From assembly GCF_964199755.1 (NCBI RefSeq), contig NC_133914.1, forward strand, positions 2,852,001-2,916,000: 64,000 nt of DNA, in the 5' to 3' direction. Source of the stretch: Larus michahellis (lineage: Eukaryota > Chordata > Aves > Charadriiformes > Laridae). The notes under the pieces were generated by a model that was given only the letters and a program-made list of their open reading frames with translations, ran no database searches and was not told the DNA's origin. Below are positions 1 through 12,480 of this stretch, in pieces (the first letter of the stretch is position 1; the number at the start of each line of letters is the position of its first letter). A program made the translations under genes and the position numbers.

Positions 1-88
1 CCAGGCACCAGGCAGGCTGGAGCAGTCTGGCAGCAACGCGGACTGACACAGACAAAAGCTGCCAGAGGACACCGACGGCCACCGTTAC

Positions 89-3000
89 CTCTGCATCCCC
101 CGTCCTTCTCCTCGAAGCCGGGACCACACGCGCACTTCCCTATGGGGACCAGCCACTCGCCCTCCGCGCTGCAGTGCATCCGGGGGGGGTTATCCACATC
201 CACTTCGGCATGAGCCACGCAAGTGCCCTTAACTTCCACCAAAGTCGCGAAGGCTGTCTCCGCCACCGTGTCGGGAAACACGGCCAGGTTCTGCACGGTG
301 GCCAGGCACTTCTTGTAATAGACCCGCACAGAGACCAGCGCCACGCAGGCGCCCACGTCCTGGAAGCCCAGGTGGAAGCCTCTCTTGCTCAGGTGCCCAA
401 TCTCCCTCAGCTCCGTGTTCAGCTTCATCTTACGCTCACCCAGGTCCCCCTGCGTGAAGCTCTCATCCGCAGCAATGGTGTCGATCTTGGTGTGCTTGCT
501 CTCATGAACGCTGCGGCCCAGGTCGGAGTCAGACTCGACGTAGTACAGGTTGAAAGTCTCCTTGCAGGTGCCCATCACGCCGGGGATGCTGTTGCAGTCC
601 CGCAGGGTGAACTTCAGCTCGATGAAGATCCTCTGGCCATCGCGCCTGGCAATCCAGCCCGTCTGCAGCCAGTTGTTCTGGTTTGGCTCCATGACGTTGC
701 AGACCTGGTACGTGCGTATCGGCTTGTAGTTCTCATCCACCCCGCTGATTTCTTCCCACTGGGGAAAGAACACAAAGGGCTGTTACGGCTCCAGAGCTGC
801 CATGAGCAAGAACCAGCCACCCCAGCAGAAACACACCGCCCGGTATGAATATCACCACCACAAGCCTCCCCACCTACAGGCCATTATATTATAGGCACTA
901 GAAGTCCTCAGCCCACCAAAACCACCAGCTGTAGGAACACAGCGGTGCTGCTGCACCACCTCACACCTGAGCTCTCTGCAGAGGCGCGAACAGGGAGACG
1001 CAACCAGAGAGAGGGCACCAGCATCAGACCTTCTAAACCGAAGTTGAATATGAAACTGGACACAGCATCTGTCGAGCGGCCAGAGCCTTTATCTCCCACA
1101 CATGCCGCGGATTTTCTGTCCCTGGGAAGGTGCGTCTGCTCAGCATTACCACCCAGCGTAATGCCAGACGGGGCCGGGCTACCCAGAGAAGTGAAAGATG
1201 GCCAAGGAGATGTGATGCCAGTCACACCATCACACAAGGACGAGTATCTTTGTGAACAACAGCAGCAGCTTCTCTGTCAGGAGGAGTTTCAGCTAGAACA
1301 GGACAAATCCTCTGACTGCAAGTGAAACGGTATTTCCCCAAAGTTACCAGCAGAGATTCTGATTAGTGAAACGATGATTCAACCCTCACAGCCTTAAGGA
1401 TGACCTGGCAACTTCCCGAAGCAATTCTTTCTGGGGGGAAACGCACGCAAGACTGCCAAATGTACCCAAAACAGAGTTTCTTCTGCAGACTAACAGCTGG
1501 GCAACACAGATGATTCCAGGAGCTATCGCTGTCCCCTCTGGATGGTTTGTTTCCATCCTGGAAAACGAACGCAAAGCAGCAAGGAACACAACTCTGAGTT
1601 TCCCAGCACACTCTCCTGAAGACGGCTATGGAATGATCCCGGCAGCAAAGCAAGGACCTGATCAGAAAAACCCTGCACGATGCGGAGTTCCCTACAATCC
1701 CACGCCAGCCGCAGCCTCTTCCAAGAGCTGAGCTGACCCCCAGGAGCTCGCGCTGGCGTGCACACTACAATACACAGGCTTCACTGGCTGGTGTTCATTT
1801 GCTCATTGCAGGAGTGTAGAATTCGTTTGGAGGAGCGGTTCCCCAGCGGTTGTACCGCTCACGTAACCGATACTTCACTTCTCGCCCGGCTCCCCGGTGC
1901 TGATCAACACCACAGCTCGCACCAAGTTGCCCACCCCCGTCTCGGGGAGACCCCCAGGCTGCCGGCCCCCTCCGCCAGCTCCATGTGGGGACTTTAAATG
2001 CTGCTGAGCGCCAAAGGGCAGCGCACAGGGACAGTCTCACCGCCACACTCACCCCGTTTGACGGGTGCGAGGTCCAGCCCAGCTCCGCTTGCGATTCCTT
2101 CGAGTCCAGCAGGACAACTGCAGGGAAGACAACACGTTAGAAAGCAAACTCACTGACACAGGCGACGCCGGTAAACATCCCCCCGGCCACTCCGCTGGGA
2201 AGCTCAGTGCCATGCGCCCTTCCCAGACACCCACCAGCCCCAGCAGTGGGTCAGGTCCCAGAGCGCGGGGGGCAGCTCCCACCCCAGCGACACCAGCCAT
2301 CGCCCGAGCACCCAGCAGGACTCAACGCTGCAGGGCTGGAGGCTGCGCACCCAGAGCTGGCCTCGCAGTTAGGCGATTAGCACCCTGACCCAACGAGGGT
2401 GATGTCCCAGGGAAGGCTGCAGCCCTTCCCAAGGGATCCTGCAGGACAATCCGCCTGACATCACCAGCCAACGCTGCAGCTGTACCATGCCCGGAGCCCG
2501 TGCGTCGCCTGGAACTGAGAGGTACCAGCGGCTGCTTTGAAACAAGAATTTCCTTGAAAGCCCACATCCTTTTTCCACAAACCAGCCAATTCTCTGCGCG
2601 ACAGGAAGAGGCATTTCCCCCAAATTCACAGTTTCACGATCCTCCCGCAGCCAGCGAACGGGGGCCATCCCCGACGGGCGGGCGGTGCCTCCTCTCGCGT
2701 TCCCCGCACCAGGTACCGCCGGCGAAGGCGCATCCCCGGCCGCTCCCTTCGCAAGCGAGCTGGGGGATAACCCCGGGGGGGGGTCACCCCTCCCGGCAGC
2801 GCAGCCCCGGCGCACACAGACACCCCCCGCGGCTGCCCCCAGAGCCGCCGCAGCCGGGCCGGGCTCCCGCCGCTCCGCTCCCGGTACCGGCAGCGCTGCG
2901 CGGGCAGCGGGCGCCGCAGCGGCTCGTTCCTCCCGGCGCCACTGGCGATGGCGGGGACCGGGACCCCCCGGGCTGACCCGCTCGCTCCGTTCCGCTCCTC

Positions 3001-3310
3001 AGCGGGTCCCCGCGCCCCGGAGAGCCGCGGCACAGCCACCCCGCGGGGGCTGGAGGCGACACCGGTGGGAGGAAAGGGACGCGCACCCGGACCCGCCGAG
3101 CCGCGCCGGTCTCTCCCGGCACCGCGACGCGCAGCCCGACCCGCCGCGGGCGACCACCGCCGGAGCCACCGCGGCGGGGACGCGGCGCGGCCCGTCCCGC
3201 CCCGTCTCACCCTGCTCGGCGGCGGCGCGGGGCAGGAGCAGCAGCAGCGGCGGCAGCAACAGCAGCGGCAGCGCTCGGGGGAAGCCGCCGCCGCCGCGCG
3301 CCGTCGCCAT
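89..3310 (-). CDS. EPHA10: EPHA10, 5' part: signal peptide and ephrin-binding domain (coding exons 1-3)
   Basis: This is the start of an Eph receptor gene that continues beyond the left edge. Exon 1 (3310-3211) opens with ATG in a GCCATGG context and encodes a leucine-rich signal peptide ([18 protein letters not shown]). Exon 2 (2117-2053) encodes [14 protein letters not shown], and exon 3 (758-89) the ligand-binding domain. All joins use AG/GT and the phases agree (1, 0, 1). Exon 3 begins [20 protein letters not shown] and contains [36 protein letters not shown] and [18 protein letters not shown], with cysteines placed as in the family. Among Eph receptors the blocks FHLxFQDVGAC and [20 protein letters not shown] fit EPHA10 best, and the YRDC/MTF1/INPP5B neighbourhood agrees; EPHA7 is the next candidate. 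In mammals EPHA10 is a membrane receptor with a kinase-dead domain. That domain is not in the window, so catalytic status here is unknown. Confidence 0.9.
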
Positions 3311-3510
3311 GGCGCCGCCGACTCCGCGCGCCCCGCGCCGCCGCCGCGCGCCGGCCGCCGGGCCCCGCCCCAGCCCCGCGCCGCCAACCGCCGCCGCCGG
3401 GGCGGGGCCGCGGGGCCGCTCGGCCAATCCGCGGGGGCCGCCGGGGCGCGCGGCGAGAAGGGGCGGGGCCAGGGGCGGGCGCGGGGGCGCCGTTCACTCT
3501 GAAGCCTAAG
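2640..3510. promoter_or_regulatory. CpG island over EPHA10 exon 1 and promoter
   Basis: This stretch is extremely rich in G+C and CpG and covers the EPHA10 start codon at 3310 and its first donor site. No TATA box is evident upstream on the minus strand. Long open frames on both strands here are a by-product of base composition. It is inferred to be a CpG-island promoter; the transcription start cannot be placed from sequence alone. Confidence 0.7.
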
Positions 3511-6011
3511 GATGGCAGCGGCAGTTCGTCTGCCACCAGCTGAGTCTCGTTGCACGATCGGCGGGGCAGGCTCGGGCTGGAACAGACTGAGCACAGCGGG
3601 GCTGAGCTTTGGGCTGCCGAGGGCAAGGGCTGCCCCCCCCCATGCAAGCCAAAGGACTGCTGTGGCATGGACAGCCCCTGCTGGTGCTGAGACACCGCGG
3701 CCTTGTGGTCACAGCCCTAATTAACAGTGCTGTGGGGCTGCCCCACTGGCCGACCTTTGCTCCCTGCTGCCGTTACCAGGCAGTGGCGAGTCAGAGCCTT
3801 ATTGCTGCGCCGCAGGGCCCAGGAGAGCAGCGGGGCAGGTCTCTTTTCTGCCCTTGCCCAGGAACGCCAGGTTTACATCAAGCCCTCTGCTCTGCCTTTC
3901 TGGGCTGGAATTTGATTCCCAGCTTTGTCTCAAGGTCCATTACGCCCAGTGGCTGCCATAAAAGTCCGAGTGGCCAGAAAGAAACCCCAGGAAAAGGCAG
4001 CCCCAGGCAGGGCGCTCCCTGCCAGCCCTGCGTGACGGGCAGAGTGGCGGCGGTGAGCGCAGTGCAGGGAGCTCGGCTGGGCTGGGGGAGGCGATTCCCA
4101 GCTTGCAGCAGGCGAGGTGTGTGTCTCCAGGCCCACAGCCGCCAGCACCGGGGGAGGAACTCGTCAAGGTTTGATTGTCACTAATTGTAGGTGTTACAGG
4201 TCCCTGCAAAATTGAGTCAGGCTGAACGCCCGACGGTTTCCCACCTGATGGCTGAAGCCGTGACGCCAAAGCTTGCTTATGTAGCAACACTTCTTCCTGG
4301 GGGATGTTCCCTTCCCTGTGCTTATGTGCTCTCAAACGTAAAACACTGTGAGCCTGGAATAAAAATATTGAGTCTCCATCTAATACATGCTGGCTGGGCT
4401 ATGGCACAGCCCCTGCTCAGGGTGGTGGGTGCCCAGGGAGGGGGAGCGCCCAGAGCACGGGGCTGTGTCCGGACCCAGAGAGCTGAGTGCTGGGTCATGC
4501 CGGCAACGGGACTTACCAGCGAAACCAAAACCCACGCACGAGATGAGGGGTGCGGCGAGGGCTGCTGGGGGGCAGCAGCCAGGGAATATGCCCGCAGGAA
4601 AACCGGCGGGGGGCGCGGCGCTGCAGGGAAAGAGGGGTGCGGTGCGTCGGCGTAAAGGCACTGCACCGAAACACCTTGAAGTGTTAAGGCACCAAAGCCT
4701 GAGTTCTGCAGAAAGTTTCCTGCGGCAGGTATCCCATTGAAGCCTGCTGCCACTCAGACTCCAATTTGCACATTGCATAATAAGATTAATTAGATATGGT
4801 GATTGCGGTTCGTTTGCCTCATGCTCCAGTTTCTAAGTATTCTCTTCCCGGAGTCAATAAGACAGCCCACGTGAACGCATTGAACCGTATGCGAAAGTCC
4901 CTGCAGGATCAGGAATCCTGAGCAGCCCAGGTACCAGCTCAAAACCCCCGTGAAATGTTTCTTTAACCTGTTCCACAGGAATCTTGCCTTTGCAAGCATT
5001 TTTTTACCACCTAAGGCATATTTGCTTTCGAGAGGTTTGGGAGGCATTGCATCTGAGTATAAACCTCTTGGAAATCTGGGGCTCTTGACCAGTTAAGAAG
5101 AAGATGCTGCTGCCGCTGTGGCCATTCTGCAGAAACGGAGGAAAGATTTTTCAAGCGCGCTGAAGATTCACGATTGGGTTTGACAATCTATACCTCTAAT
5201 GTTTCTACTTGCCCTCCATGTCTTCCAGCACTCCCTTCCCACCCCAAAGCACCCACCTCCCGTGTTCCAGCTCCGACAGCTGCCATCCAGCCACCAGGGC
5301 AGATCCGGGCAGGGACGGTAACGGGGTGCAGACAGCCCAGCTGGGCGCCTGAAGCCAGGGGGGGGTTTCCAGCTCACCCTCTATTTCTCATCCCCTCTGA
5401 AAATACGGCCACTACCTTTTCTCTGGGTTAACTGGACCCGCAAGAAAATTCCCATCCATTTATCGATGCTGTTTCCATCCGGGAGAGCTTGGCATGGGCC
5501 AGCGCGGCCGCACCACGTCAGAGCTTCCAGCCACTGACGCTGCCACCGCGCGCCTGCAGCCCGGGAGCCCCCAGCGAGCCCAGAGTACAGCCCTGGTGAC
5601 GGGGGCCACGAGTTCATATGATTAAAACTCTTCCTCCACCACATCACAGGGCAGGGAAGCAAAAGACAGGGTTTATTTATAATCTTCCTCGAGTGGAAAC
5701 CAGAAGAAGTGACCCATTATTACTGGAGATTTTTCAAGCCACCCAGGAAGAGAAGCGACATTTAGTTGTCGTTAAAGGCTCATAACTGCATAACAATTTC
5801 ATGCTATGTTAACTTCTAGGTTTTCTTTCGCATATAAATTTTTAAGGAGTAAAACAGAAAAACCCAGGCACTTGACCTTTAATCACAGTTATTTGTGTGA
5901 TCAGTCAAGTGTGGGAAAAAGCTAGTTTGTGCTTGAAAGATGCCCTTTAAAACGAGATTGCTCTAATATGACACACGACTCACATGGTGTAATATATGGG
6001 ATCTCGCTTAC
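3511..6011. other. Intergenic stretch upstream of EPHA10, nothing recognised
   Basis: I see no gene, mobile element or tandem repeat that I can support here. Base composition is mixed, with an AT-rich patch at about 4770-4800 (AATAAGATTAATTAGATATG) and another at 5690-5960. Short open frames lack family resemblance and splice support. Confidence 0.5.
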
Positions 6012-6170
6012 CAGCCTCTGGGGCACAACATCCTCCCATTTAGTATTCACGCGCAGGATCTTGCCGCTGGTACGCTGGAAGGTATTAATGTCATGAAGCA
6101 AATCAATACGGCCCCCTGGGACGGCTCCATTCACCACCGAGCCCCACGGGAGGTGAACGCGTTCGTGTCG
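6012..6170 (-). CDS. Orphan exon, 53 codons, unknown gene
   Basis: On the minus strand a pyrimidine-rich tract ending TTGGTTCTTCAG is followed by 159 nt without a stop and then a good donor, CTG|GTAAGC. The exon is phase 0 at both ends. It reads RHERVHLPWGSVVNGAVPGG, then RIDLLHDINTFQRTSGKILR, then VNTKWEDVVPQRL. The composition looks like folded protein, with charged, aromatic and Gly/Pro residues mixed and no low complexity. I do not recognise the family. It lies 2.8 kb upstream of EPHA10 exon 1 on the same strand. An acceptor site means it is internal or terminal, so it belongs to a transcript starting further right. No partner exon could be identified between 6.2 and 37 kb. It may be an unrecognised or lineage-specific gene, a relic, or chance. 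Confidence 0.45.
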
Positions 6171-6927
6171 CTGAAGAACCAAACAGGGAAGAGCGTTTTC
6201 AATGTACACGAAGGATTTGATGTTAGAGATATGTTTCATTAGGAGAAGGGTATGTCATGCTAATAGAGTATAAACCTTTTCCATTTATCTGAGATATTAT
6301 TCCAAGCACTTATAAAAGCTTAATATTAGAACAGCCAGAGGTATTTTAATTACGATTTTGAAGTATCACGTTGTTTTGGGGAAATGATCTCATGAATTTT
6401 TCTTTGGCAAGACCGGATGACTAAAAGCCATTGCTGGGGGTGAAGGAAACAGAGCAGACTTTTAAATGGAGACTATTGGATTTATTCATTATCAGGCGCA
6501 GATGATGAACCAGGGGCGGGCAAAGGGGGCCGCGGCAGAGACCAGCCAGCGCCGAGGACTCGGCCCCACCAGGGAGCAAGCGGGACAGAGGGATGCTGTT
6601 CCCGGGACGGCACGTCACGGCACACCGGCTGCCTGCTCCAGCACCCGCGGCGTGACGAGGGGCCAGTTCCTGCAAGCAAAGGAAGAGGCATACACCTTGT
6701 CTGGTCACCTCTGTCACTCCCACCCAGCCCACGGGCAGCTCCCCGTACCCCACTCCCCACGGGATGAGCCCGAGAGACGAGTGGGAAAGCAAAGACGGCC
6801 AGTTATCCAGGCTCCAGGCCGCGCCGGCGCCAGCACGGTGTCATCCGCCGAGCTGAGCTATTACCTGCTGTAAGCGGAGACGGAAAGATAGTTTTGAAAC
6901 CATGGTGAAAATAACCCTCCTGGAAGG

Positions 6928-6948
6928 AAAAAAAAAAAAAAAAAAAAA
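6928..6948. repeat. Poly(A) tract
   Basis: About 21 consecutive A residues on the plus strand. It is a simple homopolymer, and no retroposed gene was recognised next to it. Confidence 0.9.
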
Positions 6949-7559
6949 TCAATACAAACACCAAGGAAAGAGGATCATAATCCAAGACCATCAATTCCTG
7001 AGATAGAGAGTTGAAAGTCTCAGTGGGAGGACAGCCAGAGCTGGACCGAAAAACAAAACTTTTTTTCTTTTGCTGACAAATGACTCTCGTGCTAAAGGGC
7101 AAAGGAGCCAGGAGGCCGCGGTACGTGGCTGTAAGAGATGCCCTTGGAGAAAGCAGGAGCAGGCGGAAACCTCACGGCAGCTTTCGCACCTCTCCCTCCT
7201 CTTCCACACTTGAAAGGGTTTTCTTACAATGGAAAACCAGGGATTTGTGCAATTTCGTGCTGTTTTGGGCATGTCACAAAAACATGCTCCAGGCTGAGCT
7301 TTGCTGCTCGTGCTGCGAGGAGGCTGGGCTGAGCGCAGGCAGCAGCAGCGCAGCACCCATGTATTCAGTAGATATCTCCCGCAGGAAGGCGGCGGAGCTC
7401 CTGCGGCTCAGACCATCCACACCCCGTACCGTCGGCATCTCGCCAACCCGCTGCCCCCGGCTGATCCCGGGGCTCAGACACCGCTTCCCGGGGGGATCAC
7501 GCTCCGTCGCAGCTGGTGCCTTCACAGCCCGCTGCTGACAGCGCCGTCTCGTCCCCGCA

Positions 7560-8200
7560 CCATCTCACTCGCCGCTAACTGTAGAAATCACAGACAAAAT
7601 AAAAGTTAATGTAAAGCTTCCCCATAAATCCCACGATCAAAGCCGCCCAGCCCTGCAATCCTGGGCTGCGAAAGGAAAACACTCTGTGTATTAACTCCTT
7701 TTACCTTCTGTGTTGTTTGTCTGAAAACACAAGCAACCAGAGCTATGCGTTTCTTTTTAACGGCTTAATTTTTCTGTCAGATGTGTACTCTCTGCCTCAG
7801 GATGTCTGTACTATAAATATTTTGCAGCAGCTCTTTAGCTTTTAAGGTAATCACATAAAAGATCCTTGACTACATAAAGGCAGCTAATCTGGGTAAATGC
7901 CTTTAAGCATCTTTACATTTCTTGTTAATGGATTTCTAGGCAACCCAGAGAGATCCGCGTTCTAGAAAATAATGTAAAATAGAGTAAGTGTCTAATATTT
8001 TTAAACGCTTCACATCCGTCATATACTGAGAAAATCCAGAGCTCCAGGCAGCGTAAGATCATTATGCTTATATAGGAAATACTCCGTTCTGTCATCATCA
8101 GTGCGAAACCCAGCCTTTCACTGGGGGCAAGGATCCGTTCAGTGTTAAATTCCAACTCAACCGGAGACAAATTATCACACGCTATTAATTAGAGCCAGAC
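7560..8200. other. AT-rich non-coding island
   Basis: This roughly 640-bp AT-rich block sits inside GC-rich flanks. It contains repeated AT-core words such as GGCTTAATTTTT, CTATAAATATTTTG and CTATTAATTAGAG. No plausible coding exon was seen. The abrupt change of composition and the homeodomain-type cores suggest a conserved non-coding element; that is inference without an alignment. Confidence 0.35.
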
Positions 8201-10284
8201 AGGAGGGATCCAGGCGCCGCAATCTGGTGACAGGCTCTGAAGGGCAAGTCAAGGCACTGACTGAGCTGCGGACTCGTGCGTGGAGAATGTTCCCTCTGGC
8301 ATCCCGACCGGCGCGGGGAGCAGCAGGAGGGCATGCGGGGGGTGATGCCGTGCCCTGCCAAGGCGGAGGCCAGAGGTGAGTGCAAACCCCTTTGCAAAGC
8401 AGGTCTCCCCTAGAGCCCCACACCCCCGCTGCCCCTCTGCCTGCTCCCCTCGGAGCGCTGCAGCCCCGTCCCCTCCTTCCCTTCGGGCTCCAGGGCTCTC
8501 GGCGCATCGCCTGCCACCAAAACCCCACGGGACCCAACGCCAGCAAGTGAGCAACGGTCCCTGGGCAAAACTCTCATGCTTTATCTCGCTGTCACGTCAC
8601 ACCTGCGTGCGACGGCTCTCCTTGTCCTGCTCCATGCCCTGCCCCGCAGCACGGAGTGCCCGCAGGTGGCTCTGCCCTCGCCCTGCGCAGCAGCCTTCCG
8701 CTGTCTCCACCCCCGGTCGCGCTGGTGGCTTTGGCAGGGGGGTGAGAGCCACAGCAGCCATGCAGGAGCAGGCACCGGGAACGCCGTGCAGCACAGCCGT
8801 GCCTCGGGACCTTCATCCTCTCATTCCTTGTGACCAGCTGAAAGCCTCCCGCTCTCCCGGCCCTGCTGAGAACAAGCAGAAGCCGGGCCTCGGCTCATGT
8901 AACCCGCAGGGCAGGGACAGACGTGGCAGGGACACGGAGCGAGGGGCGTTCTCACAGTCCACCTCACCTCTCCCGCTGCAGAGGGGTCGGGGCTCAGCAT
9001 CACTCCCAGCACCCGGCCGTCCCGGGTGCCCAGCCCAGGCGAGTCCCCGTGCTGCCTTCAGCTCCACGCACAAAAACCCTGCGAGGGAAAAAAGCACCTA
9101 TTTTAAGAGCTGTCTGATGTAATTATCTCTGTGGAGGAGGAAGCAACGGATGCACAAGAGCAGACAGGCCACCTAATTCGGCAGATTTATTACATGCATT
9201 AATTAGGCTCCCTGTGCTGTTCCCAGGGGACTCAGACCCACAGCCGCGCAGCTCCGTGTCGGTGACATGTGGGAATAGGGGTGCGGGGCAGAGCTGGAGC
9301 TGGTGCCAAGAGCACGAGGGCAGCAAAGCCGCCGGCTGCCTGGCAAAGACGAGCCCAGCATCCTCGGGCACTCCTTCGGCCGTAAGCGGGCTCAGCACGA
9401 GGGGCCGTCCGGGCAAGGGCCCCAGACAGGTGATTAGTATCAGCAAAGAGACTTTGAAGGATTACCAAAAAAAAAGACCAAAGGGAATCAATTATCTGAT
9501 AGCAGGTTTTCATCAGTCACACAATGGCATATAAATTACTGAGGCTAGAGAGCTGAGGGAGCCCAAGCCACGACAAAGCCAGGCAAATCCCATCCCAGCC
9601 CGCAGCAGCACCCAGAGCCTTGCGCAGGGCGGACACGGGGCTGGAATGCAGAGAGGAGCCACAGCTCTGCTCCTCCCCGCATGCCCTGCACAGCGGCACC
9701 CAGGGGACCGGCACGTCCCCCGAGCGTCCCGGCAGTCACCACCGACCGGCCACTGACCACGGCTCCAGCACTCACCTGGGCAGCACCGACCAAGAGGAAA
9801 CCACTTGGTGCCAATAGGAAGTAATTTAGAGCTTCAGAGGAAACCAGCTGTAACTTAGTGCTAATTAACATCCAGTTACTTAAAGTAAACATCCTGAATT
9901 TGGGACTGTGTCCTGCCACATCCATTCAGTCCCTTCTGAGCGGCAGGATCAGGAATCCCAACCTGCTCCCACAGCCGATGCGCACAGGCGCTGGGGCTGA
10001 TGCCACCCCCAGCCAGAGCCCGGAGCCCCTTCCCAGCCGACCCTCGTGCAGTCACAGCCGAGCTGGGGGGTCCCAAGCGGAGAGATGCCCCTGCTCCCCA
10101 GGGAGGCAGGTCCTGCCCTGCGGAGATGCTCTGCCGGTGGTGCCGAGCACAGGGCAGGATGCCGGCACTCCGGGCTTCGCACAGACAGACAGCTTCACGC
10201 TCGGGCAGCCCCTTGTCTGCTGCTCCCCTTGCTTTGGTTGAAATCTGGAATTGCAGCCTGAGAGCTCAGGTGTCTGAACCTCTG

Positions 10285-10560
10285 AGAGCCGAGGCCTGTG
10301 ATAGAAATGATGATATACCTCAAGTATAATGGTGCAAACAACCATTATCATAATTTTGATACCAATTACGTGTAATTTGAAGAAAGGAGTTGTCCTAGCT
10401 TTGATTTGCTCTCCTTGTATTCCTGGCTGGTTTCATTAAAATCACTTACAGAGATTTGCAGCAGTTCTGTTTGAAGTGCTGTCATTAGGAGTTTCATTTT
10501 CGGTGGCGTCGGAAATAATTTCACAGCAGGCTGTTTATTTTTTTACAAAGGGATCTGCAG
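10285..10560. other. AT-rich island with an 8-bp inverted repeat
   Basis: The block contains ATAATGGT (10326-10333) and its exact reverse complement ACCATTAT (10341-10348), separated by GCAAACA. The words CCAATTACGTGTAATTTG and TTCATTAAAATCACTT follow. Paired AT-core half-sites are typical of homeodomain-bound elements. Function is inferred only. Confidence 0.35.
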
Positions 10561-10889
10561 CATGTGGCCGCCACTTGCGGTCAGATGCGTTTCAGATGGA
10601 CAGGTCCCGCTGGTCGCTTGCCCTGGCGAGCCGGGGCAGGGTGCTCCGGGGTGGCGGTGGCAGAGACTGGCCCCTGCCGCGGTGCCGAGCTCTCACCGCA
10701 GTCCAGGCTCTTCCCAGATCTCCTTCACCTGTTCCCAGCAGCGCTGTGCGGAATTTGCAGCCCAAACCTCTGTAAAGCTGAAGACCACGTAAGCGCCAGG
10801 CTGGTTGGCGCCGCTCCCAAGGGCACCCCCAAGGGGGACCCCAAAGCGCCAGCACGTCTCAGGTGTGGAGCTCCCTGTTTCACAGTGCT

Positions 10890-11420
10890 TCCCTTATTTG
10901 TTAAGAGTCTTTTTTACATTTAAGCCTTTGTGCTGATTACCATTTAAAATCAATTACCAAGATTTCTAACTTCATTGGCCCCTCAATAAAGCGTCAGCAA
11001 ATGTCCCTTAACAGCAAGGGCGCTGGCGTTACGGCGCTGAGCTGCAGCGGGTTTCCTCGGGGTGAGCGCGGCTCCGGCTCCTATTCATCCGGCAATCAGG
11101 GACGCAAGTTGCATGACACACTGATGAAGAAAGACACTTTGGGACTTGCTCTGTAACTCAATCACCACAAGGCATTCGCCAATTATCCCTTAGTCACGGG
11201 GTGAGAGAGACAGGCAGGTCATGCAGCACGAGTCTTTTCCATTTGTCCATGAGAAGAGAGGATAATGTACTTTGCAAATGATAATTAGCAATTTACTCCA
11301 GCTGGGGCTAATTCCTAGATGCATTTTGCACTCCAGGACTCGGCGCTTGGGCGGACTCTAAATAAAGGCACCAGCACGGTGTGTCCAGCTCCATTAAAGC
11401 TCACGGTAATTACAGTGCTT
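10890..11420. other. AT-rich non-coding island
   Basis: The block includes GATTACCATTTAAAATCAAT, GCAATTTACTCC, ATGATAATTAGC and GGTAATTACAG. It is flanked by GC-rich sequence. No exon, mobile element or tandem repeat is recognised. It is a candidate conserved non-coding element. Confidence 0.3.
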
Positions 11421-12219
11421 GGTGTGCGGCCGAGAGCTGGATGGCTTCCCGCGCCTCCGCTCCGCCTGCCGCCGTGCCGGCTGGATGCAGCCCCTGCGGA
11501 GGGACCGCCAGACACGCCATCCCCGGGACGCCGGCCATGGGGGTCCTGCCAGCTCCGTCCCCACCATGCAGAGAGGGACCGTCCCCAACGGCATGTCCCG
11601 TCCCCGCTCCCAGCCGCTGGCTCGGCGCTGGTGGCCGACGGAAGGGGCACTGGGGGAAAAGACCCACAGCCCAGGGAAGCAATAAATTCGGTTTTATTCT
11701 AACGGCGCAGTCGTGTCCCAGGGCGAGACTGCCACGTAGGTTCGCAAAAATACTGCTTAAGCAAACAGAAAGGGAGGAAATGCTGGAGAGAGTGTCCAAT
11801 CTGCATTATAATTAGGGGAAAGAATGAAAAATGGCAGAAACAACCTGTTCCCATCTGCAGCTGCAGTTTGTTCCCACTGTAGCTGAAAGGCCATGCTCCA
11901 CCCGTGCCAGGAGCTTTCTCTGGAAATGTATGAATGTTTCATTCAGCAAGAGTGGAAAAAGAGCATCTTTTTGCATGTATTGCAGATTCTGCTGTAATGA
12001 AGCATCAGAGAGAATTTTATCAACACAAGACACTTACTGCTGCCTCCAGCCTGGTGGCAAGAGTGGGGCCTGCACCCCCGAAACAGTCTCCACGAGGAGG
12101 AGCCACCATGAGCACAGCAGGTAGGCTCCGGGGCTGGGGGTCACCCTGGTGTGCAGCCAGGGCTCTGCCCCAAACATAGTTGGGGGTCACCAGTCTCCCC
12201 CCCCGGCCAGCCGGAGTCA

Positions 12220-12480
12220 GAGGGTGCGGAGTCAGTGGATGCGTTTGAGACATTATTCAATCCCAGAGTGACTAATTTATCCATAAACCTTCCTAATGAG
12301 GCTGATAGTGTAGGAATGGAGAGAAAGCAGCATTATTATCTGTAAACAGCAGTGGCTGACAGCATGTTTAATCACAGGCTGCGTAACGGTGACATCGGTG
12401 GAGGACACGATTAGACGCTTCTCCAATTAGTCATACACCAAAGGCATGATCACGGAGCCCGAGAGTCACTTAAGCCCACA
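12220..12480. other. AT-rich non-coding island
   Basis: The block contains GACTAATTTATCCATAAAC, AGCATTATTATCTGTAAAC and TCCAATTAGTCATAC in an otherwise GC-rich context. Neither strand shows a supported exon. It is a candidate regulatory element by composition and motif content only. Confidence 0.3.

Noticed and set aside
174-848. 224-codon open frame on the plus strand
   Set aside because: It is the antisense of EPHA10 exon 3. The minus-strand frame carries the Eph ligand-binding domain and proper splice sites; the plus-strand peptide has no family features.
2626-3594. Overlapping long frames on both strands, up to 322 codons
   Set aside because: They lie in a CpG island of extreme GC content where stop codons are rare, and are rich in Arg, Ala, Pro and Gly without domains. 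Only the 100-nt EPHA10 exon 1 is supported.
8376-9122. 248-codon plus-strand frame
   Set aside because: GC-rich, low-complexity Pro/Ser/Arg composition, no recognised domain and no codon-level signal of selection visible.
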